A stretch of 64,000 nucleotides of DNA, taken from Lachnoclostridium phytofermentans. GTDB lineage: Bacteria; Bacillota; Clostridia; Lachnospirales; Lachnospiraceae. The DNA is taken from assembly GCF_000733755.1 (NCBI RefSeq), contig NZ_JPOF01000003.1:434001-498000 (forward strand). Reading direction: 5' to 3'. The number at the start of each line of letters is the position of its first letter. The stretch's first letter is position 1. Below the pieces are notes generated by a model. That model saw only the letters and a list, made by a program, of their open reading frames with translations. It ran no database searches and was not told the origin of the DNA. Made by a program: the position numbers and the translations under genes. Shown here in pieces: positions 9,094 through 18,289 of the stretch.

Positions 9094-10239
9094 CTACTTC
9101 CAGATACGATAATTTCCACTCAACGCTAGCAGTGCAAACAAAAATAAGCAATTGTCATAGTATCTTCTGTCTCCATCTCTTAAAGCAGTATGATAAAACT
9201 TCTCAACACACTCTTTTGCATAAGGACCATCTGCTGCTAAGGATGCCTGGGCATTGGTGGCGATTATTGCAACTGGATGTAGAGCTTCTCCTTTTATAAT
9301 TGTTCCATCTACTCCATAGATGCCACTTGCATGATGTTTCACCGTTTCACAAAAAAACTTCTGAAGGTTATTCGCACAGGTCACCTGCCACTCATCCGCA
9401 GCAAACCATAGATAATCAAGACCAATGTTTGCGATTGTTCGATAGGCATCGCTATAATACCAATCATGGCGTCCAAATCTTTTTTTATCTCCACTATGCA
9501 CAGAACCATCATATTCCGCATATTCTGCACAAAGTCCTGTTTTTTCATGGCATGCAAGTTTAAGGTAAGAACGGCTTGCATCCGCTGCTTTTTTAAAAAA
9601 TTCTCGGTCTTCTTCATAAGCCCAAAGCGCAAATAGCTCATAAAAATGTGGTAAATGATACGATGGATCTGTAAACTTGCAATTTGGTATAAATTTGATT
9701 AGATAGTTTGAAGGCTCCCACATAGGCTCTCCAATTCCATCCAATTCTCCTTTGTGAATGCATTCATGAAGAAGTTCTCTCGCTTCTTTGCTATAATCAA
9801 AAATACCATTCCCATCCCCCCATCGATTGGATGCAAAAAATAACGCCAGTGCAAAATACTCCTCACCATCTGGTGCTGGACCATAGGAATTTTTGGTGCC
9901 ATCTGTTTTACAAGACCAAGCGAAATAGCCTTTATTTACCCCTGTATCCATATACATATAGGTCTTAGCCCAATTCCATAATCGATCAAACTCTTCCTTT
10001 TTATCTAGCTGCACACACATCATCATTCCATAAGACATTCCCTCGGTTCGAACATCATGATTACCGGTATCTACGATATATCCGAGATCTTCGCCTACAG
10101 GATAATAGATGCGTTCTTCTGGTAAACCATAGAACAGGAGTTGAAAGCTATCCAAGATTTTCTTATTCACATCCTCTTCTAGATAGCCTAGCTCGGTAAA
10201 TACATTTCGATAACACCCACTCTTAAATGCTCCATCCAT
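9094..10239 (-). CDS. GH8 reducing-end xylose-releasing exo-oligoxylanase
   Basis: 381 residues, matching the length of Rex enzymes. The N-terminal SGCYRNVF...GY, the catalytic-acid region VRTEGMSYGMMM (Glu66), PAPDGEEYFA (Asp124) and the candidate base region WYYSDAYRTIANIG (Asp264) are all GH8 features. Family knowledge: Rex removes xylose from the reducing end of xylo-oligosaccharides inside the cell, and the lack of a signal peptide agrees. It lies 43 bp after the second permease, so import and hydrolysis are encoded together. The assignment to Rex rather than an endo-acting GH8 rests on overall resemblance and lack of export. Confidence 0.88.
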   Translation of the reverse strand: MDGAFKSGCYRNVFTELGYLEEDVNKKILDSFQLLFYGLPEERIYYPVGEDLGYIVDTGNHDVRTEGMSYGMMMCVQLDKKEEFDRLWNWAKTYMYMDTGVNKGYFAWSCKTDGTKNSYGPAPDGEEYFALALFFASNRWGDGNGIFDYSKEARELLHECIHKGELDGIGEPMWEPSNYLIKFIPNCKFTDPSYHLPHFYELFALWAYEEDREFFKKAADASRSYLKLACHEKTGLCAEYAEYDGSVHSGDKKRFGRHDWYYSDAYRTIANIGLDYLWFAADEWQVTCANNLQKFFCETVKHHASGIYGVDGTIIKGEALHPVAIIATNAQASLAADGPYAKECVEKFYHTALRDGDRRYYDNCLFLFALLALSGNYRIWK

Positions 10240-10282
10240 CCTAACTCCTCCATTACAACAAAGGTTAGCAATACAAACTTTT

Positions 10283-11191
10283 TTATTCTTTCACTCCACC
10301 AATGGTTAATCCTGTTACAAAATATCTCTGTAAAAATGGATATAAACATACAATTGGAAGCGAAGTGATAATGGTTGCTGCTGCTCGTATCGAGGCTGGT
10401 GTTACTTGATTTCCGGCATTTTTCATAGTTTCTGCATTCGAACTATTGTTTGTGACGGCAGACAGCAGCTTCATTAATTCATATTGAAGTGTAGTATATT
10501 CACTTCTCATTCGGTTATAAAGCATCGTATCAAACCAAGAGTTCCATTGATAGACTGCTATAAATAGGGCAATTGTTGCAAAAACCGGCTTACATAAAGG
10601 CACGATAATTCTTAGAAAGATGGTAAAGTGCCCTGCTCCATCAATCTCTGCAGATTCTTGTAGACTATCCGGTAAGGAAGCCATATAGGTACGTATTACT
10701 AGCATATTAAAAGCGCTAACCATCCCCGGGATAATATAAACCCAGAAGCTGTTCGTTAGTCCGAGGCCCTTATAGAGCATAAAGGTCGGAATTAGCCCTC
10801 CATTTACATACATCGTTAACACATATAATAGTGAAATTTGCTTACGGAATATAAAATTTTTTCGACTTAAGACATATGCTAACAGTGCTGTTACAAATAA
10901 TTGCGATACTGTAGCAATAACAGTCCTTAAAATAGAAATCTCTGTTGCAGTTAAGAGATTTTGCTTATGTATTATGGTTTGGTAATTTTTCCAAGTAAAT
11001 ACCCTTGGCCATAGATAGATGCCACCTCTTAATGCATCGGTTCCATCATTAAAAGAGATCGCTAATGTATTTAGAATAGGATATAAAGTAATAATTACAA
11101 AAATTGTTAATATTACTGTATTAACAATAGTAAAAACTTTATCACCCACACTGCTTTTCCTTTTTCTTGTCCTCACAAATTTTTTGTTCAT
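10283..11191 (-). CDS. Oligosaccharide ABC permease, LplC type (CUT1)
   Basis: 302 residues with six predicted membrane helices. The EAA loop that docks on the ATPase is ESAEIDGAGHFTIFLRIIVPLCKP, and the C-terminus TGLTIGGVKE is typical of LplC/YtcP permeases. It follows the LplB-type permease by 69 bp on the same strand. No ATPase gene is in the cluster; in this importer class one shared MsmX-type ATPase encoded elsewhere usually serves several systems, so the ATP-binding partner is outside the window. Confidence 0.93.
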   Translation of the reverse strand: MNKKFVRTRKRKSSVGDKVFTIVNTVILTIFVIITLYPILNTLAISFNDGTDALRGGIYLWPRVFTWKNYQTIIHKQNLLTATEISILRTVIATVSQLFVTALLAYVLSRKNFIFRKQISLLYVLTMYVNGGLIPTFMLYKGLGLTNSFWVYIIPGMVSAFNMLVIRTYMASLPDSLQESAEIDGAGHFTIFLRIIVPLCKPVFATIALFIAVYQWNSWFDTMLYNRMRSEYTTLQYELMKLLSAVTNNSSNAETMKNAGNQVTPASIRAAATIITSLPIVCLYPFLQRYFVTGLTIGGVKE

Positions 11192-11260
11192 CTTTACCTC
11201 ATTTCTACGCTACTAATTGTCTTCTAACAAGCTAATGCGTATCATTCCTTTGATTCCTTG

Positions 11261-12220
11261 CTAGAATAAACGTTCTTCACCCGCCATTTTTGCTGCCTTA
11301 TTCGCTAAAAAGATGATAATAATACTTACCACGCTCTTGAATATACCGGCTGCCGTACCAATAGAATAATCTCCCATACTGATACCGTACTTTAAAACAT
11401 AGATATCAATTGTTTGTGATACGCTCTGAACAAGGCCATTTCCTAATAAGTATTGAACTTCAAATCCTGCATTTAGGACATTTCCAACATTGATTAACAA
11501 TAAGATAAAAATCGTAGGTTTAATCCCCGGTAAAGTGATATGAAAAATCTTTTGCAATCTGCCTGCACCATCGATTGATGCTGCTTCGTAAAGGTCTGGA
11601 TTAATGGAAGTAATGGATGCTAAATAAATAATCGATCCCCATCCTGTTTCCTTCCATACATTCGAAAATCCGACAATAAGCCAAAAGAATTTTGGATAAG
11701 CCAGCCAATTAATTGGCTTCTCAATAATATGTAATGCGACTAAAGCTTGATTAATAATACCTGTCTCTAAAGACAGCACATCTAATACAATTCCGGTTAC
11801 AATAATCCAAGATAAAAAATGAGGTAGATAAGAAACTGTCTGTACAAACTTCTTTCCTCTTCGATTTCGAACCTCATTTAGTAAGATTGCAAGACCAATA
11901 GAAAAAATAAAACTTAATACTAGGTTGATAATTCCCATACATAGCGTATTACGAATTACTCGTATAAACACATCATTTGAAAAAAGTGTTTTAAATTTTG
12001 CTAATCCTACAAACTGAGAGTGCAGTAATCCTCCCTTTGGCTTATAGTTCTGAAAAGCCATGATCCAACCACCAAGAGGCGCATAGTAAAAGATTAGCGC
12101 ATAAATTACGAATGGAATTGATAAAAAAATTAATTCCTTCTGCTTTTTCATCTCTCTCCTGGTTATTTTAGGGCCTTTATCTTTGATGATTTTTTGTTTT
12201 CTCTGTTTCGCCACTTCCAT
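11261..12220 (-). CDS. Oligosaccharide ABC permease, LplB type (CUT1)
   Basis: 319 residues from MEVAKQRKQK; GGGAG lies 8 bases before the ATG at 12220, whereas the longer frame to 12235 has no such site. Six membrane helices are visible, the first being LIFLSIPFVIYALIFYYAPL, and the EAA loop is YEAASIDGAGRLQKIFHITLPGIKP. It pairs with the LplC-type permease to form the membrane channel for the sugar delivered by the upstream binding lipoprotein. The Lys/Arg-rich N-terminus before helix 1 is normal for this family. Confidence 0.93.
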   Translation of the reverse strand: MEVAKQRKQKIIKDKGPKITRREMKKQKELIFLSIPFVIYALIFYYAPLGGWIMAFQNYKPKGGLLHSQFVGLAKFKTLFSNDVFIRVIRNTLCMGIINLVLSFIFSIGLAILLNEVRNRRGKKFVQTVSYLPHFLSWIIVTGIVLDVLSLETGIINQALVALHIIEKPINWLAYPKFFWLIVGFSNVWKETGWGSIIYLASITSINPDLYEAASIDGAGRLQKIFHITLPGIKPTIFILLLINVGNVLNAGFEVQYLLGNGLVQSVSQTIDIYVLKYGISMGDYSIGTAAGIFKSVVSIIIIFLANKAAKMAGEERLF

Positions 12221-12315
12221 TTTGTTCACTCCCATTATGATGCAATATCAATAATCACTCTCTGTTTGCCTAAGTTATCTGCTAAGTACTACGGGTGCTA
12301 AGAAAACTTTGATAA

Positions 12316-12364
12316 GAAAGAGGACGGTTGCCCCCAAACTTCTGCATAAAAACCGCCCTCTTTC
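12316..12364 (-). terminator. Intercistronic hairpin between binding protein and permeases
   Basis: GAAAGAGGACGGTT (12316-12329) pairs with AACCGCCCTCTTTC (12351-12364) with one mismatch. Hairpins here commonly protect the binding-protein mRNA and reduce read-through, giving more binding protein than permease. There is no strong U-run, so partial termination or processing is more likely than full stop. Confidence 0.6.
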
Positions 12365-12411
12365 CACTAATTCAAGGTAAGTCGGCAAGCTGCCGCTACA
12401 CCCATCATGAA

Positions 12412-14124
12412 TTATTTGCCTTCCGCAACAGCTATTCTTCTATCAACTTCTGCTTTTAACGCTTTTAAGTAAGCGTCAACATTTACTCTATCGTTGTATA
12501 CATTCATGTAATCCTGCCATGCAGCTTCAAAGTCTTTTGCCATAACTGCTTTAGGTAAATATTCATGTTTTACTTCATCCATATTTACCTTTGCCATTCC
12601 ATGCTCTGTATCCGAAGTAAATGTATTAGAATAAGACCACATTGGGAACCAAGGTGAATTTTCCTGTGAAGGATTCAACATTTGAACATAAGTTTCCGCA
12701 CCATATGCCTTTAAGCATTCCTGAACCTCGGTACTAAGAGCCTCAAAGAATTCTCCTGGCTGGCTGCCTGGTTCCCAAGCATTAATACCATCCAGATTCA
12801 TGCCTTCGTATTGTGGGAAATAGGAATACTTACATAAATTAGCCACCTGATAATCCTGACTTACGAAGTTTTTACGTTGCTCTTCTGTACGGTAGAAAAC
12901 TCCACCATCACCAACCATATAATCTTGACCTTCAATGCCCCAGAAGCGAAGTGTTAATGCTTCTTGTGATAATAAATCATTCAGGAATTTCATTGCGCCT
13001 TCGACATCATTACAGCTCACTGTTATTCCTAAACCATTTGATACGTCAAGAGCACTTGCAGAATGGTAGCGTTCTTTCGTGCCTTCATTCATAACAATTC
13101 CAAGTGGGACATAGGTACAATCATCTAATTCCTGTGTCTTGATTGCATCTTCTGCCTGTTGGAAATTCCAATGCTGATCAACCATTCCTAACACACGTCC
13201 GGAAGATACTTTTGCTATGTACTGATCGTATGACATGGTAAAGGTTTCTGGGTCAATAATACCCTTCTGAAACTCTTCATTTAATTTAGCAAAGTATTTC
13301 TTTGCAGTTTCTGTAGTATTATAGTCAGAAACTTCTAAAGTATTTGGATCTACAATAACACATCCATCATTTGGATAACCATCTAAGAAAAATGGTGGGT
13401 TTTCGAGACAGAAATATCTCCAGTCATCACTTAAGATTTCATATCCAATATTCGGTGTTCCATCTGGCATCGTAGGGTTTGCTGCAAGATATCTTTCTAT
13501 TAAATCAAAGTATTGATCAAGAGTTGTAATCTTAGGATAGTTATCCCATTTTAATACTCTCGTCTGAATCCAAAATGCTTCGTCATTATGTACACATTCG
13601 GTATCTTTTTCATTGATAATACCAAATTGAGGAATAATATATACATGCCCGTCCTCAGCTCTAACCTTGTTCCACTCTTCTTCCGATAAGTAGTTCTTAA
13701 CATTAGGATAGTTATCCCAATACTGATCAATCGGAATATAAGCTCCTGCCTCTAATAACTGAGCATGGCCTGTGGAACCGCAGATAAAATCTGGGTATTC
13801 ACCACCAGCAATTAAAGTACCAACTGCTTCTTCTGCTGTCTGACCTGTTAACCATGTTTCTTTACACTTTGCTCCGGTTAACTCAGCTAATTTTTCCATT
13901 GACACATTATCATCGTTGATTTCTGTTCCAGGTACTGCAAAGAATGCTGTGAATTCTTTAATTTCTTTCTTTTTTCCATCGTCGGATGGTTTGTCTTCTG
14001 GTTTATTCGTTACTCCCACCTTCGTATTATCTACATCCTTGGTATCATCTTTTTTACTGCATCCTGGTAATAGAGCAATTATCAGTAATAGTACGAGTAA
14101 CAGTGACAAGAATCTTTTTTTCAT
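12412..14124 (-). CDS. Extracellular sugar-binding lipoprotein, LplA type
   Basis: 570 residues. The signal peptide MKKRFLSLLLVLLLIIALLPGC has the lipobox LPGC, so the mature protein is lipid-anchored outside the membrane. A Lys/Asp-rich linker follows, then a large solute-binding domain of the family-1 type seen with LplB/LplC permeases (about 550 residues). GGGAGG precedes the start. It is the first gene after the two-component pair and has its own promoter at 14176-14204. With an intracellular GH8 in the operon, xylo-oligosaccharides are the likely ligand (inference). Confidence 0.93.
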   Translation of the reverse strand: MKKRFLSLLLVLLLIIALLPGCSKKDDTKDVDNTKVGVTNKPEDKPSDDGKKKEIKEFTAFFAVPGTEINDDNVSMEKLAELTGAKCKETWLTGQTAEEAVGTLIAGGEYPDFICGSTGHAQLLEAGAYIPIDQYWDNYPNVKNYLSEEEWNKVRAEDGHVYIIPQFGIINEKDTECVHNDEAFWIQTRVLKWDNYPKITTLDQYFDLIERYLAANPTMPDGTPNIGYEILSDDWRYFCLENPPFFLDGYPNDGCVIVDPNTLEVSDYNTTETAKKYFAKLNEEFQKGIIDPETFTMSYDQYIAKVSSGRVLGMVDQHWNFQQAEDAIKTQELDDCTYVPLGIVMNEGTKERYHSASALDVSNGLGITVSCNDVEGAMKFLNDLLSQEALTLRFWGIEGQDYMVGDGGVFYRTEEQRKNFVSQDYQVANLCKYSYFPQYEGMNLDGINAWEPGSQPGEFFEALSTEVQECLKAYGAETYVQMLNPSQENSPWFPMWSYSNTFTSDTEHGMAKVNMDEVKHEYLPKAVMAKDFEAAWQDYMNVYNDRVNVDAYLKALKAEVDRRIAVAEGK

Positions 14125-14175
14125 TGCTTTTCCTCCCTACTCTTATTGTTTCATCACCACTTAGTGACTAAATAT

Positions 14176-14204
14176 AGAATACTATTATTGTGCATTTATA
14201 ACAA
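14176..14204 (-). promoter_or_regulatory. Promoter of the sugar-uptake operon
   Basis: On the minus strand, TTGTTA (14199-14204) and TATTCT (14176-14181) are separated by 17 bp and lie about 50 bp before the binding-protein start. The weak -35 and the adjacent AraC-type response regulator suggest positive control by that regulator. Confidence 0.55.
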
Positions 14205-14310
14205 CCTTACAAACTATAGATAATACACATATAAACTATATGTATATCTATGGTTTTATTTTTTTATCACTAATATACATATTGCACAAAATCAATGAGT
14301 AATTCCCCAA

Positions 14311-15891
14311 TTACCTACATTGATTTCGAAATCTTGTTGGAGTACAGCCCTTTATTGAAACAAACCGATTAATAAAGTAATCAAGGTTATGATAACCAAC
14401 CAATTCCGCTACTGCATACACCTTTTCGTCAGAACGTAATAATATCTCTGCAGCCCGGTCGATACGATAATTATTTAAGTAATCCTTAAATGGTAAACCA
14501 TACTGTTTCTTAAATACCTGTCCTAAATAAGCACTGTTAATGAAATACTTCTCACTTAAAGACTTTAAACTAATATTCTCAGCATAATTTTCTTCAATTT
14601 CTCTCTCAATGCTTGCTAGAATTCCTTTGGAAACATTTCTACGAAGCTGTTGTAAATAATCTGAGAAATCAATTGCAAATAATTTAAAATGCTTTCGGCT
14701 ACCTCGCATAGCATCTCTGTGGAAAGCATTTCTGCTGATATATTGAAGTATTTCTTCTTGATTAAGATTATCATCCTGTTTCGTGGCTAAATAGATAAGT
14801 TGATATAATATATAGCTGATATTTAGATTAATCAAGCTATAGTCCATATTGGACTGATTGATATCATCATAAATGCGATCCACCATGGAGGATATCTCCT
14901 CTTTATTGTTTTCTTCTACTGCCTGAATAAAGGTATCTAATTTTCTTCTTTCCAGAAAGGATGTACCGCTTGTTTGCATACTTTCTTCATAAAAGGCAAT
15001 ATCCTTATTATTTCGAAACATTTGCAGTGTCTTTGCAATCAATGCGGTTTGATACGATTCGGATATCTTTGCAATCGAATCCACCTTATTTCCGACAAAT
15101 AATACGATTTTATACGGGAATCCTTCTCCTAGTTGTTGGCTTAGTTGCTTTAAGTAATCCCCTTCTGTTAGCCTAGCCTCTTTTGCTAGATAGTCGCAAT
15201 AAACAAATCCAATCTCATAAGAGGTATCTTGTTTTCCAACATCAAATATAATATGATATTCTTCTTCTCCAAGTAGTTCTTTTGCCTGCATATAGAGGTT
15301 CTTTTGAAGCATACGTTTCTCAGAATCTTCTAGATCCTTTGCGTCCGTGAAATCAATACTGATGGTTATGTACTTTATTTCATTTGATACTCTTAAATGG
15401 GTTGTTACATGCTCGATATTGAAACTATCATACTTCCCCCAGATAAGTGCTAAAAGATTACGATCAAAAAGTGCTCTTTCCTTTTCTCTATTTTCTTTTT
15501 GTCGATTATTTAATTCTTTGCTCTTTTGAGAAACTCTACGTAGTACCTCTAGCAACTCATCTTTTTGTACTGGCTTTAATAGATAATCACAACAGCTATG
15601 CTTAATCGCAGATTTTGCATACTGAAAATCATAATAACCACTCAGAATAATATAAGAAGCATCGGATAACTTTTCCCTTTTTATGTACTCTAATAACTCG
15701 ATACCGTTCATTTCAGGCATCTTAATATCTGCAATGATAAGATCTACTTTTGTTTTTTGTAAAAACTGTATTGCTTCGTTTCCATTTGATGCTTCACCGA
15801 TGATTACATATCCTTCCGACTTCCAATCAATAAGCATTGCTAAACCCTGTTTGATATATGGCTCATCATCCACTACTAAGACTCTTAGCAT
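14311..15891 (-). CDS. YesN-type response regulator with AraC DNA-binding domain
   Basis: 526 residues. The receiver domain occupies about residues 1-125: acidic pocket VDDEP (Asp8, Asp9), phospho-acceptor Asp55 in DLIIADIKMPEMNG, and conserved Lys in LLKPV. A long middle region is followed by a C-terminal AraC domain with two helix-turn-helices (about 425-525; ISLKSLSEKYFINSAYLGQVFK and VAELVGYHNLDYFINRF). GGAGAGGG precedes the start. It lies 32 bp downstream of the kinase and upstream of the sugar operon, the standard arrangement for control of a LplABC importer. Confidence 0.93.
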   Translation of the reverse strand: MLRVLVVDDEPYIKQGLAMLIDWKSEGYVIIGEASNGNEAIQFLQKTKVDLIIADIKMPEMNGIELLEYIKREKLSDASYIILSGYYDFQYAKSAIKHSCCDYLLKPVQKDELLEVLRRVSQKSKELNNRQKENREKERALFDRNLLALIWGKYDSFNIEHVTTHLRVSNEIKYITISIDFTDAKDLEDSEKRMLQKNLYMQAKELLGEEEYHIIFDVGKQDTSYEIGFVYCDYLAKEARLTEGDYLKQLSQQLGEGFPYKIVLFVGNKVDSIAKISESYQTALIAKTLQMFRNNKDIAFYEESMQTSGTSFLERRKLDTFIQAVEENNKEEISSMVDRIYDDINQSNMDYSLINLNISYILYQLIYLATKQDDNLNQEEILQYISRNAFHRDAMRGSRKHFKLFAIDFSDYLQQLRRNVSKGILASIEREIEENYAENISLKSLSEKYFINSAYLGQVFKKQYGLPFKDYLNNYRIDRAAEILLRSDEKVYAVAELVGYHNLDYFINRFVSIKGCTPTRFRNQCR

Positions 15892-15923
15892 CTTACCCTC
15901 TCCTTCTTTATGGCTTACTGTGC

Positions 15924-17714
15924 TTAACAGGTGATTATTGGCACCTTTATAACAATCGTAGTACCGACCTTCTCTTCACTCTCAATTTTTATATCAAACG
16001 TTTCCCCGCAAAACATTCTTAGTCTTACACAAGCATTTAAGATACCAATTGACTCACTATTTTCAATTGTTTCAATATTAGAATTTTTCATACAATACTG
16101 AAGCTTCTTTGCTTGCTCTTCTGACATTCCAATACCGGTATCCTCTATTTCTATGGTTACACTGTCCTTCTGTTTTTTTATGTAAATAAATAACCACCCC
16201 TCACTACTTATACTCTCGATTCCATGCACACAAGAGTTTTCTACAAAGGTCAGAATTGTGAGTTTCGGAATTTTATATCTTAGGCACTCTTCCTCCACTT
16301 GAATTCGATACAACAACTTATCGCCAAAACGATACCTTTGGAGTTGTAGATAAGCTTCCACAAAATCCATCTCTTCCTTAATCGTAATGGTATCTGCTCC
16401 CCAATCCACAGACTTTCTCATTAAAACAGCTAACTTTCCTATAATATGTGCTGTTTCATCCTCTCCCTTTATTAAGCTTCTCATACGAATACTCTCTAGA
16501 GAGTTGAACATAAAGTGAGGGTTTATCTGACTATGGAGTGCCAAAAGTTCTGCTTGCTGCTTTGCTAGGTTAAGTTCGTGTCTTTCAAGTTTATCCTTAT
16601 ATACAACCTGAATTAAGTCTTTCATCTTAGAAACCATTAAGTTGTAGTTCTTAATTAAATAACCAATCTCATCTACACTCTCTTCCTTTGTAATCTTCTC
16701 GAACTTTTCTTCTTTTACTTTGTCTAAGTATTGTCCTAGAAGAAAGATTCTTCTGGTATTTGACTGATTCACCAGGTACATGATAGTAATTGGAAGGAAT
16801 AAGTTTGCTAATACTAGAATACCAAATACTGGTATATTGTCCTTCAGGCGTTCTACCATATTAGACTGATAACCAACGATATAAATATCCCAATCCCTGC
16901 TATATAGATGCATCTGCCTTTCTGCGTGCTCTCCTTTTAGTTTACTCTCGTCCCACTTAGAAAATTCATTGCTTCCAGAGGTATTCCCATCATTGGAAAA
17001 TATAATATTATCACCATCGCAGACATAAACTTTCGCGTCGCACTTTGTATTCGTAATATCTTTTTGAATAATACTGTAGTCAACATCAAGTTTTACAATC
17101 TTCTCGGGGCTGTTCTTTCCGTAATAATTCAATCTCCTGATAATCGATATTGTCCTTCCAGTGTCATGGGTATATAAATTCTTTTTGTTATAATCATAGT
17201 ATGGAAAAAGTATTAAATTTCTCCCACTAGAAGTAAAATACTGATACCATTCTGTATTTACAACCTCACTGACTTTTGCAAATTTACCACCATTGGTAAT
17301 TGTTTCATTGTCCACATAGAGTATAACATTACTTATCTTTAGTCCAAGACTTTGATGTAAGATATAGTTTCTTTTTAAGGAATCGTAAGCATTATAATAG
17401 TCATAAGGTGATCTATATACGGTATCCAAGAACTTGCTAATAATACGATTCGTATACATATCATTTGTTATGGAAACGGCATTACTAAAGGATGAGGTGA
17501 TATTATATTCCACCGCTTCCGCTATATTCTCTAAATTCCTTTTTCGAGATGCTTTTTCCGCATCATATACAATCTTCAAAATCAATCCGTTTGTAACAAT
17601 CACTGGGATAGCTACACAAAAAATGTATAGAAAATAAAGCTTTTTTTTCAAAGTATAATTATCTAGCTTTTTTATCTGATTTCTAAAAAACTTGGATAAT
17701 AAGTCACTTTTCAT
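15924..17714 (-). CDS. YesM-type sensor histidine kinase
   Basis: 596 residues from MKSDLLSKFF; GAGG is 5 bases before the ATG at 17714. TM1 lies at about 27-47, then an extracellular sensor of about 250 residues of Cache type, TM2 at about 300-320, a HAMP segment, and a HisKA_7TM-free YesM transmitter with the phospho-acceptor His in HSQINPHFMFNSLESIRMRS and the ATP-binding N-box ENSCVHGIES and G-box DTGIGMS. It should detect an extracellular sugar, directly or with the binding lipoprotein, and phosphorylate the adjacent regulator. Confidence 0.92.
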   Translation of the reverse strand: MKSDLLSKFFRNQIKKLDNYTLKKKLYFLYIFCVAIPVIVTNGLILKIVYDAEKASRKRNLENIAEAVEYNITSSFSNAVSITNDMYTNRIISKFLDTVYRSPYDYYNAYDSLKRNYILHQSLGLKISNVILYVDNETITNGGKFAKVSEVVNTEWYQYFTSSGRNLILFPYYDYNKKNLYTHDTGRTISIIRRLNYYGKNSPEKIVKLDVDYSIIQKDITNTKCDAKVYVCDGDNIIFSNDGNTSGSNEFSKWDESKLKGEHAERQMHLYSRDWDIYIVGYQSNMVERLKDNIPVFGILVLANLFLPITIMYLVNQSNTRRIFLLGQYLDKVKEEKFEKITKEESVDEIGYLIKNYNLMVSKMKDLIQVVYKDKLERHELNLAKQQAELLALHSQINPHFMFNSLESIRMRSLIKGEDETAHIIGKLAVLMRKSVDWGADTITIKEEMDFVEAYLQLQRYRFGDKLLYRIQVEEECLRYKIPKLTILTFVENSCVHGIESISSEGWLFIYIKKQKDSVTIEIEDTGIGMSEEQAKKLQYCMKNSNIETIENSESIGILNACVRLRMFCGETFDIKIESEEKVGTTIVIKVPIITC

Positions 17715-17889
17715 GAGAACCTCATTTCCTGCAAAGAAGTGCACTTTATAATAGTATCATTAAGTTGATTATAGCATATTTTTCCTATCAAATCTTTTCA
17801 TTTATTGCTCGATACTCTTTATTGATTGCTTTTTTTAATGGTTGCAATACTTAATTGATGACAAGCTCTGACGCAATATCTCAGACTAG

Positions 17890-17919
17890 TTGATTTTTTC
17901 CTATTATTTGTGATATACT
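17890..17919 (+). promoter_or_regulatory. Promoter of the T-box/MetRS transcript
   Basis: TTGATT at 17890-17895 and TATACT at 17914-17919, spacer 18 bp, placed just before the T-box leader. Confidence 0.6.
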
Positions 17920-17939
17920 ATGGAAAATTTAACATGTAA

Positions 17940-18240
17940 AAAGCGTTGAAAAGAAGAGTAGGCAAATTATGCATTTACAGAGAGCCCAGTTGCTGAGAAT
18001 GGGCAATGTTAGAACTTGTTGAACATGGTCTTGGAGCTGCGTACCGACTAAGAATATGAATTCTTATAGGCTACGACGGGTGCACCCGTGACAGTGCTAA
18101 GCTATCGACAAACCATTTCTTGTCCGTAGTTGATAAGGTCTATATCGTGAGGTATAGACGAATTTGGGGTGGTAACACGAAGCCAAGCTCTCGTCCCCGA
18201 AAAAGAAATTTTTCGGAGAGGAGGGCTGTTTTTTTATCCT
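17940..18240 (+). promoter_or_regulatory. T-box riboswitch, methionine specifier
   Basis: Leader of about 300 nt. In order: AGTA loop-E motif near 17959, AGAGAG with the distal hairpin around GTTGCTGAGAA (about 17980-18005), GAACATGGTC at 18021-18030 placing an ATG specifier at 18025-18027, the GGAGCTGC segment, intermediate hairpins, the T-box core GGGGTGGTAACACG (18166-18179), and an intrinsic terminator (about 18181-18236) with CCCCGAAAAA facing TTTTTCGG and a run of seven T. Uncharged tRNA-Met would stabilise the antiterminator and allow expression of the downstream MetRS. The specifier codon matches the gene product. The T-box core departs from the common TGGTACCRCG. Confidence 0.92.
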
Positions 18241-18289
18241 TTTGGCACATCTTCTGTTATCTAATCAAAGAAAGAAATGAGGTTATATT

